From contig JAJDAJ010000035.1 of assembly GCA_029261925.1 (NCBI GenBank), positions 83,774 through 147,773 on the forward strand: 64,000 bases of DNA, given 5' to 3'. The DNA comes from Deltaproteobacteria bacterium (GTDB taxonomy: Bacteria > Myxococcota_A > UBA9160 > SZUA-336). The translations under genes were made by a program, and so were the position numbers. The notes below the pieces were generated by a model. The model did no database searches. It was not told the origin of the DNA and was given only the letters and a program-made list of their open reading frames with translations. Every line of letters begins with the position of its first letter. Within the stretch, counting starts at the first letter, position 1. Below, in pieces: positions 17,358 through 25,338 of the stretch.

Positions 17358-17963
17358 GTGCTGCGTGACTTCCTGGCGCGCCCCGGCGTTACCGAGCTCT
17401 GCGAGCTGGAAGGCCGCTTCGGCCTGATGGCCTTCCACGGCGGGAATCTCGAGCGCACGACCGACACCGTTGCCCTCGAGGTCGCCCGGCGCACCGGCGC
17501 CTCCGCCTACGCGGTGCTCCAGGAGCCGCCGCACCGCCACCATCTCGCGTCGATCGCGTTCGACCCGGCGCAGTCCCGCGCGCTCGCGCGCTTCCTCGAC
17601 CACGTCGAGGTGGTGATCGCCGTGCACGGATACGGGCGGCCGCACCTGCGCCACTGCCTGCTCCTGGGTGGCGCCAACCGCGCGCTGGCCGGCCACCTCG
17701 CACGGCACCTGCGCGCCGGTCTGCCCGATCGCTACCGCGTGCTCGACGATCTCGACGCGATCCCGGAGGGACTGCGCGGGCAGCACTCGCGCAACCCGGT
17801 CAACCGACCGCCGTCCGGGGGCGTCCAGCTCGAGCTCCCGCCGAGCATCCGCTGGAACGCGCGCGAGCAGGGCTGGTCCGACCATCAGGACGTGCCGCGC
17901 GCACCCGACGTGGACCGGCTGATCGACGCCCTGTCCCGGGCCGTTCGCAGCTGGACGCTCTGA
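17358..17963 (+). CDS. Poly-gamma-glutamate hydrolase-like protein
   Basis: This is a 201-residue protein matching the phage-type poly-gamma-glutamate hydrolase family, which are zinc-dependent gamma-glutamyl hydrolases. Visible family features are [14 protein letters not shown] near residue 22 (His and Glu as probable metal ligands), [10 protein letters not shown] near 60, and [10 protein letters not shown] near 89. The C terminus ([17 protein letters not shown]) also fits. No signal peptide is seen, so it acts in the cytoplasm or on internalised material unless released. The start is GTG 17358 with no strong ribosome site. An ATG two bases earlier is out of frame. It probably opens a unit with mgtE, 106 bases downstream. 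Confidence 0.75.
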   Translation: MLRDFLARPGVTELCELEGRFGLMAFHGGNLERTTDTVALEVARRTGASAYAVLQEPPHRHHLASIAFDPAQSRALARFLDHVEVVIAVHGYGRPHLRHCLLLGGANRALAGHLARHLRAGLPDRYRVLDDLDAIPEGLRGQHSRNPVNRPPSGGVQLELPPSIRWNAREQGWSDHQDVPRAPDVDRLIDALSRAVRSWTL

Positions 17964-18069
17964 CGGCCCGCGGCGCCAGGAGTTCGAGATGCTGAGTGCC
18001 GTGCTCACCCCGCCCTGCCGCCGCGCCAGCGCGAAGGCAGGCTGAAACCGCCCTCCTGGAGTCCACACC

Positions 18070-19434
18070 ATGGAATCGACCCCCCGGCCCTGGCTCGAGA
18101 TCGAGCAGCTGATCGAGCTCGGCGACGCGCGCGCGCTGGAGGGCTACCTCGAGCAGCTCTCCGCGGGCGATACGGCGCGCGCCTTCGCCAACCTCGACGC
18201 CGACGCGCAGCACCAGGTGCTGCTGCTGCTCGGGCCGGGTGACGCCGCCGCGGCGCTCGAGGAGCTGCCCGGGCCGCAGGCGGCCGGGATGATCGAGGAG
18301 CTCGAGACCCCGCAGGCCGCGGCGATCCTCGGGGAGCTGGCCAGCGACGAGCGGGCCGACCTGCTCGGCGAGCTCAGCGACGAGAGCGCCGGGGCCATCC
18401 TCGACCAGATGCCGCCGGAGCAGGCGTCCGCGGCCCTCGAGCTCGCGCGCTACCCGCGAGACTGCGCCGGTGGCCTGATGGTCACCGAGTGCCTGAGCTA
18501 CCCGCAGGATGTCACCTGCCGGGACGTGCTCGCGGACCTGCAGGCGCGCGGCGAGGACCTCGCGGGCTACGAGGTGCAGTACATCTACGTGACCGACCGG
18601 AACGGCGCGCTGCTCGGCGTGCTGCCGCTGCGCTCGCTGGTGCTGGCGTCACCGGACCGCCGAGTGACCGCGCTGCTGATCCGCGATCTCAGCAGCGTGC
18701 GCCCCGAGAGCGACCTCGACGAGCTGCGCGAGTTCTTCGACGCGCACCCGTTCTATGGCGCTCCGGTGGTCGATGCCGACGGCAGCCTCAAGGGCGTCGT
18801 GCGCCGCAGCGACACGCAGCGCGCGCTCGAGGAGCGCGCCGGCCGCGACCACCTGAAGTTCCAGGGCATCGTGGGTGGCGAGGAGCTGCGCACGATGGGC
18901 GTGGGGCGCCGCGCCTCGCGCCGCCTGTCCTGGCTCAGCATCAACATCGTGCTCAACCTGATCGCCGCCAGCGTGATCGCCGCGTACCAGGACACGCTGT
19001 CGGCGGTGATCGCCCTGGCGGTCTTCCTGCCGATCATCTCCGACATGAGCGGTTGCTCGGGAAACCAGGCGGTCGCCGTCAGCCTGCGCGAGCTGACCGC
19101 GGGCCTCGTGCAGCCGGTCGACGCGCTGCGCGTCTGGCTCAAGGAGATCTCCGTCGGGCTGATCAACGGCGCGGTGCTCGGGTCGCTCGTCGCCGCGGCG
19201 GCCTGGCTGTGGAAGGGCAGCCCCTGGCTCGGCGCCGTGGTCGGCGGGGCGCTGGCGCTCAATACCCTGGTCGCGGTGTCGATCGGCGGCGTGATCCCGC
19301 TCGCGCTCAAGCGCCTCGAGGTCGATCCCGCGCTCGCCTCCGGCCCGATCCTCACGACCGTGACCGACATGTGCGGGTTCTTCTTCCTGCTCGGAATGGC
19401 GACGCTCGCGCTCCCGCGCCTGGTCGGCATCTGA
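18070..19434 (+). CDS. mgtE: Magnesium transporter MgtE
   Basis: This 454-residue inner-membrane Mg2+ channel/transporter has an N-terminal MgtE helical domain (1-135, with repeated Ala/Glu/Leu helices), a CBS pair (about 140-255, with YIYVTDRNGALLGVLPLRSL), and five C-terminal helices (about 285-454). The pore segment DPALASGPILTTVTDMCGF matches the conserved DPAxASGP-TT-D motif with its Mg2+-binding Asp. The other conserved segment, usually GGNAGNQ, is GCSGNQ here. In this family the CBS and N domains close the pore when cytoplasmic Mg2+ is high. TGGAG lies 7-8 bases before ATG 18070. It converges on the MscS-like gene with 14 bases between. Confidence 0.95.
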   Translation: MESTPRPWLEIEQLIELGDARALEGYLEQLSAGDTARAFANLDADAQHQVLLLLGPGDAAAALEELPGPQAAGMIEELETPQAAAILGELASDERADLLGELSDESAGAILDQMPPEQASAALELARYPRDCAGGLMVTECLSYPQDVTCRDVLADLQARGEDLAGYEVQYIYVTDRNGALLGVLPLRSLVLASPDRRVTALLIRDLSSVRPESDLDELREFFDAHPFYGAPVVDADGSLKGVVRRSDTQRALEERAGRDHLKFQGIVGGEELRTMGVGRRASRRLSWLSINIVLNLIAASVIAAYQDTLSAVIALAVFLPIISDMSGCSGNQAVAVSLRELTAGLVQPVDALRVWLKEISVGLINGAVLGSLVAAAAWLWKGSPWLGAVVGGALALNTLVAVSIGGVIPLALKRLEVDPALASGPILTTVTDMCGFFFLLGMATLALPRLVGI

Positions 19435-19448
19435 GAGCGGTCGCGCCG

Positions 19449-20270
19449 TCAGCGCCGGATCACCTCGTCGATCAGCTTGCCGTTGGGGACCGACCAGGTG
19501 CGATCGCCGTCGCTGAACAGGGTGCTCATCGGCCCGATCGACTCGATCGTGCCGCTCTCGCCGTCCACGTCCACCCGCTCTCCCGCCGCCAGGCTCTGAC
19601 GCAGGTAGTGACCGGCGAGGATGCCGCGCACGATGTCGCGCGCACCCATGGCGAACGCCAGCGCGACCCCCGCCGCGAGCGCGGCGACGGTCACCGTGAT
19701 GACGGTGATGATGATCTGGGTGTCGATCCCCAGCTCCTCGACTGTGACCACGCCGACCATGATGACGATGCTCGTGCGCACGACCGCGCCGAGGCCCTGC
19801 GCGTAGCTCAGGTCGGCGGCCGCGGCGCCCGATGCCACGACGTTGCCCGCGAAGCGGGCGAGGAAGATGCCCGCGGCCAGCACGAGCGCCGCCGAGATGA
19901 CGCTGGGGATGTAGCCGAGGATCCGGGTGATGGCGTCGGTCACCGCCTCGAGACCGATGATCTGCGAGGCCGCCATCACGAAGAGGATCATGATCAGCCA
20001 GAACAACAGGCGCCCGATGATGCTCGCCGGCGAGGTCGCCATGGCCGTGCGCTCGAGCGCCTGTGCGATGCCGGTGCGCTCGAGCAGGCTGTCGAGCCCG
20101 CCGCGGATCGAGCGCTCGACCGCGCCCTGGATCACGCGCGCGATGATCCAGCCGACCAGCAGGACCAGCACCGCTCCGATGAACTTCGGCGTGAACGCGA
20201 TCACGCCCGCGGCGACGTCGGAGACCATCTCGAGGAGCATCTGGCGAATCTCTTCGAACTGGTCAGTCAT
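19449..20270 (-). CDS. MscS-like (CmpX-type) small-conductance channel protein
   Basis: This inner-membrane protein of about 273 residues has four to five hydrophobic segments and a C-terminal MscS-like beta domain (ERVDVDGESGTIESIGP, then WSVPNGKLIDEVIRR). The helix VAALAAGVALAFAMGARD is the pore-lining-type Gly/Ala helix of this group. Such proteins relieve osmotic stress or sense the envelope, and CmpX relatives affect the expression of ECF sigma factors in pseudomonads. The start at ATG 20270 (GGAGAAG six bases upstream) overlaps the preceding gene by 8 bases, indicating translational coupling. It is the last gene of the sigma factor operon. Confidence 0.85.
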   Translation of the reverse strand: MTDQFEEIRQMLLEMVSDVAAGVIAFTPKFIGAVLVLLVGWIIARVIQGAVERSIRGGLDSLLERTGIAQALERTAMATSPASIIGRLLFWLIMILFVMAASQIIGLEAVTDAITRILGYIPSVISAALVLAAGIFLARFAGNVVASGAAAADLSYAQGLGAVVRTSIVIMVGVVTVEELGIDTQIIITVITVTVAALAAGVALAFAMGARDIVRGILAGHYLRQSLAAGERVDVDGESGTIESIGPMSTLFSDGDRTWSVPNGKLIDEVIRR

Positions 20271-20523
20271 CCCGGTCTTCTCCACGATCGTCGGGCAGCT
20301 CGTGGCCCAGCATAGCAGCGATCAGATCCAGCAGGGGCGCGAAGAACTGCAGCACGAACACGATCGTCGTCAGGTCCACGATGTCGCGCACCGTGAGCAG
20401 CGACTGCACGCGGCGGATGGTCGTGTCCGGCAGGTCCGCGGGAACCGCGGACTCCTCGTCGCGGAGCAGGCCGAGCAACTCCTCGGCGATCTCCTCGTCG
20501 CGTCGTCCGTCGGGCTCAGCCAT
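20263..20523 (-). CDS. Small membrane protein in sigma-factor operon, candidate anti-sigma or regulator
   Basis: This is an 86-residue protein with an acidic N-terminal half (EEIAEELLGLLRDEES), a middle helix (TTIRRVQSLLTVRDIVDLTT) and one hydrophobic segment (IVFVLQFFAPLLDLIAAMLG). It ends in Asp-rich sequence. It overlaps the sigma factor upstream by 8 bases and the MscS-like gene downstream by 8 bases. Its position fits an anti-sigma factor, but I see no zinc-binding HxxxCxxC motif and no family I recognise. The function is therefore assigned only by context. Confidence 0.6.
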   Translation of the reverse strand: MAEPDGRRDEEIAEELLGLLRDEESAVPADLPDTTIRRVQSLLTVRDIVDLTTIVFVLQFFAPLLDLIAAMLGHELPDDRGEDRDD

Positions 20524-21154
20524 CGGACTTCTCCTCGTCGAGGCGCCGCTCGGCCTCGGCGCGCTTGTCGTCGTAGAGCTCGCGCAGACGCTTCGCGCCG
20601 CGCGAGACGCGCATCTTGGCAGCGGACTCGGACAGGTCGAGTTCCGCGGCGATCTCTGCGTAGGTACGGCCCTCCACGAAGCGCATGATCAGGGGGATCC
20701 TGGTGCCTGGATCGAGGGAGTCCAGCAGCCCGTTCACGGTCCGCCGCAGCGCCGGGTCACCCGGCGCCACCGGGGCCGGCTCGACCGGCTCGGCCTCGAT
20801 CGCGTCCTGCTTGCGCTGCTCCTGGGCGCGGCGGCGCAGGATCATGCGACAGCAGTTGAGCGTGACCACGCTCAGCCAGTGCGAGAACGGCCGGTCCGGG
20901 CGGTAGCCCCGGATGCTGCGAAAGACCGACAGGAAGACGTCCTGCGTGGCCTCCTCGGCGTCCTCGGGCGAGCGCAGGATGCCGAAGGCTCGCTGGTAGA
21001 CGACCGGGGTGTAGCGGCGGACGAGTTCGTTGTAGGCGCGCACGCCGTACGGGAGCTCGGCCTGCGCGCGTGCGACGAGATCGCGATCTGGGTCCACGTC
21101 GCTCATGCGCGAGAAGTACCCCGGTTCCCTCGGAAGCTGTACGGCTCGCATCAT
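20516..21154 (-). CDS. ECF-type RNA polymerase sigma factor
   Basis: This is a sigma-70 family protein of about 212 residues of the extracytoplasmic function class. Region 2 is visible as YNELVRRYTPVVYQRAFGILRSPEDAEEATQDVFLSVFR-type sequence (about residues 39-77), and region 4 as TYAEIAAELDLSESAAKMRVSRGAKRLRELY (about 165-195), the -35-binding helix-turn-helix. A short linker joins them. I start at ATG 21154, five bases after GGGGGA. ATG 21151 or ATG 21106 are possible. It directs RNA polymerase to stress promoters. Coupling to a small membrane protein and an MscS-like channel suggests an envelope or osmotic signal. Confidence 0.9.
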   Translation of the reverse strand: MMRAVQLPREPGYFSRMSDVDPDRDLVARAQAELPYGVRAYNELVRRYTPVVYQRAFGILRSPEDAEEATQDVFLSVFRSIRGYRPDRPFSHWLSVVTLNCCRMILRRRAQEQRKQDAIEAEPVEPAPVAPGDPALRRTVNGLLDSLDPGTRIPLIMRFVEGRTYAEIAAELDLSESAAKMRVSRGAKRLRELYDDKRAEAERRLDEEKSDG

Positions 21155-21399
21155 GCCATCCCCCAGGCGCCCAATGCACGCTCCGTCGGCCGCGTAACGC
21201 CGCGGGAACACGGTGGTAAACGCGATCGCGTGAAGCCGCCGCTCGCGCTCTGTGACGGAATCGCTCGCCGCCGAATTGCAACGGGTGGAGACGGCGGTTC
21301 CCGGGCGCTCTCGCACCCGGGCACCGTGACGAAAATCGCGGCGGCTGCATTGCACCGGCTCGAACGCCGGAAACCGGCCGCGGTCGGAGGGAGACACGC
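21155..21399. promoter_or_regulatory. Divergent regulatory region of sigma operon and DUF4332 gene
   Basis: This 245-base region must drive both directions. It holds a perfect 12-bp palindrome ACGCGATCGCGT (21220-21231). Two similar segments start with ATTGCA at 21275 and 21349 (ATTGCAACGGGTGGA and ATTGCACCGGCTCGA), on the same strand, 74 bases apart. A GGAAC box at 21205-21209 resembles an ECF -35 element, but no matching -10 element is at the usual distance. Confidence 0.4.
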
Positions 21400-21807
21400 A
21401 TGGCCAAGACGATCGAGGACATCGAGGGGATCGGGCCCGCCTACGGCGAGAGACTGCGCGCGGCAGGCGTCCGCACGCCCGCACAGTTGCTCGAGGTGGG
21501 TCGCACGCGAAAGCTGCGCGAGGACCTCGAGGAGCGGACCGGCCTCGCTGGCAACCTGATCCTTCGTTGGGTAAACATGGCGGACCTGTTTCGCATCAAA
21601 GGCGTGGCGGGTCAGTACGCCGAGCTGCTCGAGACCGCGGGCGTTGACACGGTCAAGGAGCTCGCGCGCCGCAATGCGGACAAGCTGGCCGCCGAGCTGG
21701 TGCGGATCAACGCCGAGCAGCGCCTGGCCCGGGCCAACCCGTCGATGTCGTCGGTGAGGAGCTGGGTCGAGCAGGCCAAGGAGCTGCCGCCCGCGGTCGA
21801 GCACTAG
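21400..21807 (+). CDS. DUF4332 helix-hairpin-helix protein
   Basis: This 135-residue protein has two helix-hairpin-helix-like halves, IEDIEGIGPAYGERLRAAGV and DLFRIKGVAGQYAELLETAGV, matching the DUF4332 pattern. Helix-hairpin-helix repeats of this kind normally bind nucleic acid without sequence preference. A specific role is not known. GGAGGGAG sits 6-8 bases before the ATG. It diverges from the ECF sigma operon and lies 72 bases before the repeat lipoprotein, so it may share the envelope-stress regulation. Confidence 0.85.
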   Translation: MAKTIEDIEGIGPAYGERLRAAGVRTPAQLLEVGRTRKLREDLEERTGLAGNLILRWVNMADLFRIKGVAGQYAELLETAGVDTVKELARRNADKLAAELVRINAEQRLARANPSMSSVRSWVEQAKELPPAVEH

Positions 21808-21879
21808 GGCTCGATCCCGGACGAAGTAACGGAGCGATGCGGCCGTGGAGGTCGCGCGCGAAGCCAGAGGAGAGTTCTC

Positions 21880-22998
21880 TTGTTTGATAGAAATTCCTGG
21901 ATCGGCATCGCCGGTACCGTCGTCGTGATGGCGTCGGCCGGCTGTGCCACACATGACCCGAGCAGCGTCGGTGTCGACGCTGCTGCCGAGCTCAGCACGC
22001 TCCGCGGGGAGATCGAGACCCGGAACGACCAGATCAGTCGGCTGTCCCGCGAGCTCGAGCAGGCCCGTCTGCCGGACGTGGCCAGCGCTCCGGCCACGAC
22101 GCGTGCAGCCGCCGCTGGCGGTACCGACCTGCTTCCGCCCGAGGCGAAGGCCGGGCAGTGCTACGCGCGCGTCATGGTGCCGCCCCAGTACGAGACCAGC
22201 GAGGAGCGCGTGCTGGTGAAGGCCGCCGCCGAGAAGCTCGAGGTCGTTCCGGCCAGCTACGATACGGCCGAGGAGCGCGTGCTGATCAAGGAGGCGAGCG
22301 AGAAGCTCGAGGTCGTTCCCGCCACGTACGAGTGGGTCGAGGAGCGCGTGATGGTCAAGCCGGCGAGCACGCGCCTCGAGCGCGTGCCCGCGAAGTACGA
22401 GCAGGCCGAGGAGCAGGTGCTCGTGCGCCCGGCCGAGACCGTCTGGAAGAAGGGACGCGGGCCGATCGAGCGCGTGGATAACGCCACCGGCGAGATCATG
22501 TGCCTGGTCGAGGAGCCGGCCGTCTACAAGACCGTGCGCAAGCGCGTCGAGACGTCGCCCGAGACCACGCGCGAGATCGCGATCCCGGCGGAGTACGAGA
22601 CCGTGCGCAAGCGCGTCGTGAAGAAGCCGGCGACCACGCGCAAGGTGGAGATCCCCGCGGAGTACCGGAGCGTGCAGGTGCGCAAGATCGCCCGGCCTGC
22701 CTCCACGCGGAAGACCGAGATCCCGGCGGAGTACGAGACCGTGCCCAAGCGCAAGCTGGTGGCCGGGGGCCAGAACGCCTGGCGCGAGATCCTGTGTGAG
22801 ACCAACGTCTCGCCGGGGATCGTGCGCGACATCCAGTCGGCGCTCTTGAAGCTCGGGCACGAGCCCGGCCCGATCGATGGCCGGCTCGGCTCGAAGACCA
22901 TGCGTGCCGTGGCCGACTTCCAGCGCGCGAAGGGCCTGCCGACCGGTCAGCTGACCCTGGCGACCGTCGACGCCCTCGGCGTCGGCGCCCGTCGCTAG
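21880..22998 (+). CDS. Repeat-rich lipoprotein with C-terminal peptidoglycan-binding domain
   Basis: This is a 372-residue lipoprotein (lipobox SAGC at about residue 22) starting at TTG 21880 behind AGAGGAGAG. A short coiled coil (residues about 35-65) is followed by about eight units of 20-25 residues built on the pattern xVPAxYExxEERVLVKxAxEKLE, later becoming IPAEYETVRKRVVKKPATTRK. The C-terminal 60 residues (RDIQSALLKLGHEPGPIDGRLG, TMRAVADFQRAKGLPTG) form a PG_binding_1 domain. It would bridge the outer membrane to the wall. The function of the repeats is unknown. It lies in a cluster with sigma factor, channel and lipoprotein genes. Confidence 0.88.
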   Translation: MFDRNSWIGIAGTVVVMASAGCATHDPSSVGVDAAAELSTLRGEIETRNDQISRLSRELEQARLPDVASAPATTRAAAAGGTDLLPPEAKAGQCYARVMVPPQYETSEERVLVKAAAEKLEVVPASYDTAEERVLIKEASEKLEVVPATYEWVEERVMVKPASTRLERVPAKYEQAEEQVLVRPAETVWKKGRGPIERVDNATGEIMCLVEEPAVYKTVRKRVETSPETTREIAIPAEYETVRKRVVKKPATTRKVEIPAEYRSVQVRKIARPASTRKTEIPAEYETVPKRKLVAGGQNAWREILCETNVSPGIVRDIQSALLKLGHEPGPIDGRLGSKTMRAVADFQRAKGLPTGQLTLATVDALGVGARR

Positions 22999-23167
22999 CG
23001 GGGGGTGAGGGCGGGGCAGGCCGGTCGCGCATTGCGCGCCGGTCTGCCCCCGCCGTCCCGCCAGCGCACGCAGGAGATCGAGGATGGCCCTCTCGACCCT
23101 GGTCACCGCCACGTTTCATCGAGTTCGGCGGCCAGGTCCCGCGGGGCAGCTGAGCAGCGCGGTCGGG

Positions 23168-23437
23168 TTCTGGCTCGCGGGGCTGGCCCGGTCGACGATC
23201 GAGCGCGTCCACGGGGGACGGGGGGCGCCCGGTCGCGGGCGTCGCGCGATTCGGCATCCTGGGGTCTCGTGCTCGCCATGGGGCTGCACGCGAAGGGCCT
23301 GGCCGACGACATCGCCCACCTGGCATTCGGCCTGACGCCCGGCTCCATCGCGCTGGCTGCGGCGCTGGCTTTCGGCCTCCACGGCCGTGGGCCGGCAGCT
23401 GGAGCACCTGTTTACCGAGGCTGCGCGGCGAGTTGCG
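23168..23437 (+). pseudogene. Frameshifted remnant of an MscS/CmpX-type channel
   Basis: Pieces of the C-terminal part of a conserved-helix MscS-type protein occur in order but in three frames. These are FWLAGLARSTIERVHG (from 23168), VAGVARFGILG (from 23232, next frame), LVLAMGLHAKGLADDIAHLAF and following (23266-23385, third frame), and GRQLEHLFTEAARR (from 23390, first frame again). Three shifts in about 220 bases and a missing N-terminal half argue for a decayed gene. A cluster of assembly indels is the alternative. The region from 22999 to 23167 contains no gene I recognise. Confidence 0.7.
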
Positions 23438-23478
23438 CCGGCGCGGCGAATCTCTTTCTCTTCATCGAAAGGCACTTC

Positions 23479-23964
23479 ATGCGTTTTCTTCTCTTCCCGA
23501 TCGCGGCCGCGCTGCTGGCGCTGGCCTGTGGTGACTCCGGAACCTCCGACCGCGGGTCCGACCCCGCCCGCGCGGCGGGCGAGGTCGGCCAGCAGCTCCA
23601 GCAGGGCACCGAGGCCACGCGCGATGCGGCCGCCTCGGCGGCCGGCAGCGCGGGCACGGCGCTCGAGCGCGGGCCAGACGTGGCGGCCCCGGCGGTGCAG
23701 GACCTCGCCGCGGGTGTCGGATCCGCCGACGCGCAGACCTGCCTGGCCCTGGTCTCCGAGAAGCGGTACGCCGACGCGGTCGGCGTGTGCACGGCGGCGC
23801 TGAAGCGCGACCCCGACAGCGAGCCGCTGAGCGAGGCGCTCGAGACGGCACGCGAGGGCGCGGCCGCGGCGATGGGTGACGCCATCGGCGCCGCGCGCGA
23901 CGGTGCAGCCGGTCGGCTGGACGGTGCCCTGGGCGGGACGCTGCCTGGCACCGCGGGGCAGTAG
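23479..23964 (+). CDS. Small Ala-rich lipoprotein
   Basis: This is a 161-residue lipoprotein with signal FLLFPIAAALLALACGDSG (lipidated Cys near 17). The rest is Ala/Gly/Asp-rich and mostly helical, with a TPR-like stretch in the middle (CLALVSEKRYADAVGVCTAALKRDPDSEPL) resembling one and a half TPR units. It ends in low-complexity Gly/Ala sequence. AAAGG precedes the ATG by 7-8 bases. I do not recognise a family. It lies after the MscS-like remnant and converges on the DUF1214 gene with 7 bases between. Confidence 0.7.
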   Translation: MRFLLFPIAAALLALACGDSGTSDRGSDPARAAGEVGQQLQQGTEATRDAAASAAGSAGTALERGPDVAAPAVQDLAAGVGSADAQTCLALVSEKRYADAVGVCTAALKRDPDSEPLSEALETAREGAAAAMGDAIGAARDGAAGRLDGALGGTLPGTAGQ

Positions 23965-23971
23965 AGCGCTG

Positions 23972-25273
23972 CTAGCGCCCGGGCGGCGGCGTGAAGGGCA
24001 TGCGCCAGCGGCGGCGCAGGCCCTCGCGTCGCTCCTCGAGCGCCGTGCGTCGCTGCTCCGGCGTGACCCGCGGCGTCGTCGCGGGCAGCGCGTCGCGTAG
24101 CGACGCGAGCTCGACCACGCGGCACTCCGGGACCGGGAAGCGGTCGGCGGTGTTCCAGCGCACGACCATCGAACCCTCGTTGCGACCCGTGGTGTCGAGC
24201 CAGTTGGGCACGCCGGGATCGCTGCACGCGATCACCGCGCGAAAGCCGCCGTCGGCGTCGAGCACGGCCTGGTGGCCGTTCAGGCTTGTCTGCAGGCCCA
24301 GGTCGAGCGTCTCGCACCACGCATTCCCCAGGTGGATGCTCCAGTAGCGGGCCTCCGGCGGAAACACCTCGACCAGCAGCGCCTCGCCCTCGCCGATGCG
24401 GTAGCCGCCGCAGCCCGCCCACTGGTGCGGCTGCGCGCCGGCCGCGGCGCCGCCGAAGTTCGTGTCCGGGAAGCGATTGACGTAGCGCTCCTGCACGCCG
24501 CGGTAGACGTCGAGCCAGACGTCCACGCAGTCCTCGACGTGACGCGCGACCGCGTCGAGCCGCCGCGCCAGCACGGCCGGCTCGGGGTGGCCGGCGGGGG
24601 GATCGGCGCGCGGACCGGAGTCGATGCGCTCGATCCACAGGTTGGCCATGCGCTCGCCCACCCAGTCGTAGGAGAACTGGCGCACGAGCAGCGAGTCGGC
24701 GTCGCGGCTCAGCGGGAGCCAGTTGCCCGATCGTCGCTCGGGCGAGAGCACCAGCTCCAGCTCGCCGTCGTCGCCGACCTCGAGCTCGGCGTCGTGGGTG
24801 TTGCCGACGGTCCGGCCCGAGTCCATCACCTGGAAGCCCAGGAAGCGCACGCTGCCCCGGTCACCGCTGATGCGGTAGGTCGCGTCCCCGCGCAGCGCGC
24901 TGATGCCGTAGAGCGAGTCGGGGCAGTCCCAGCCGAGCTTGAAGCGGCGCGTCCACCAGTGGATGTGTGGCCGGTCCGGGTCGAAGTCCTCGAGCGCCAT
25001 GTCCAGGCCGTTGCGCATCAGCATGGCGGCGTGGCGGTAGCCGTCGGCCCGCTCCGCGGGAGCCGCCGCCTGGACCCGCTCTCCGAGTCGCGCCATCCGC
25101 CCGGTGAAAGCACGCCAGGCGCTGCCGTCGAGCAGCTCCGCGTCGCTGCCCCTCGCCCACTGCTGCGCCGTGAAGATCTTGTTCTGCAGCCAGTGGTCGT
25201 TCTCGATCACGCCCGCGCCCAGCGCCGCGTCGCTGCGCTGTCGCTCGTCGTCGCCCGGTGTCGATTCCATCAT
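23972..25273 (-). CDS. DUF1214 domain protein
   Basis: This 433-residue protein has a C-terminal part that matches DUF1214: EARYWSIHLGNAWCETLDL near residue 303, then SLNGHQAVLDADGGFRAVIA, and DPGVPNWLDTTGRNEGSMVVRW. A beta-rich middle part (residues 130-200) precedes it. The function of DUF1214 is not established. Such genes are often found beside lipid or aromatic catabolism genes. No signal peptide is visible. Two ATGs, 25273 and 25270, are possible starts and the ribosome site is weak. It diverges from the sulfotransferase gene with 65 bases between. Confidence 0.8.
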   Translation of the reverse strand: MMESTPGDDERQRSDAALGAGVIENDHWLQNKIFTAQQWARGSDAELLDGSAWRAFTGRMARLGERVQAAAPAERADGYRHAAMLMRNGLDMALEDFDPDRPHIHWWTRRFKLGWDCPDSLYGISALRGDATYRISGDRGSVRFLGFQVMDSGRTVGNTHDAELEVGDDGELELVLSPERRSGNWLPLSRDADSLLVRQFSYDWVGERMANLWIERIDSGPRADPPAGHPEPAVLARRLDAVARHVEDCVDVWLDVYRGVQERYVNRFPDTNFGGAAAGAQPHQWAGCGGYRIGEGEALLVEVFPPEARYWSIHLGNAWCETLDLGLQTSLNGHQAVLDADGGFRAVIACSDPGVPNWLDTTGRNEGSMVVRWNTADRFPVPECRVVELASLRDALPATTPRVTPEQRRTALEERREGLRRRWRMPFTPPPGR

Positions 25274-25338
25274 GCGGCCCCGTCTGCGCGCCGGTACCCG
25301 ATTGACCGCCGCGGGCGCTGCATCATACGCTCCCGGCG

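Noticed and set aside
21205..21231. GGAAC as an ECF-type -35 element
   Set aside because: No CGTC or similar -10 element lies 16-17 bases downstream, so I do not call a promoter.
23084..23335. An 83-residue plus-strand frame as a complete small gene
   Set aside because: Its start looks acceptable, but only a short part matches a known family and the matching continues in other frames, so it is part of a broken gene.
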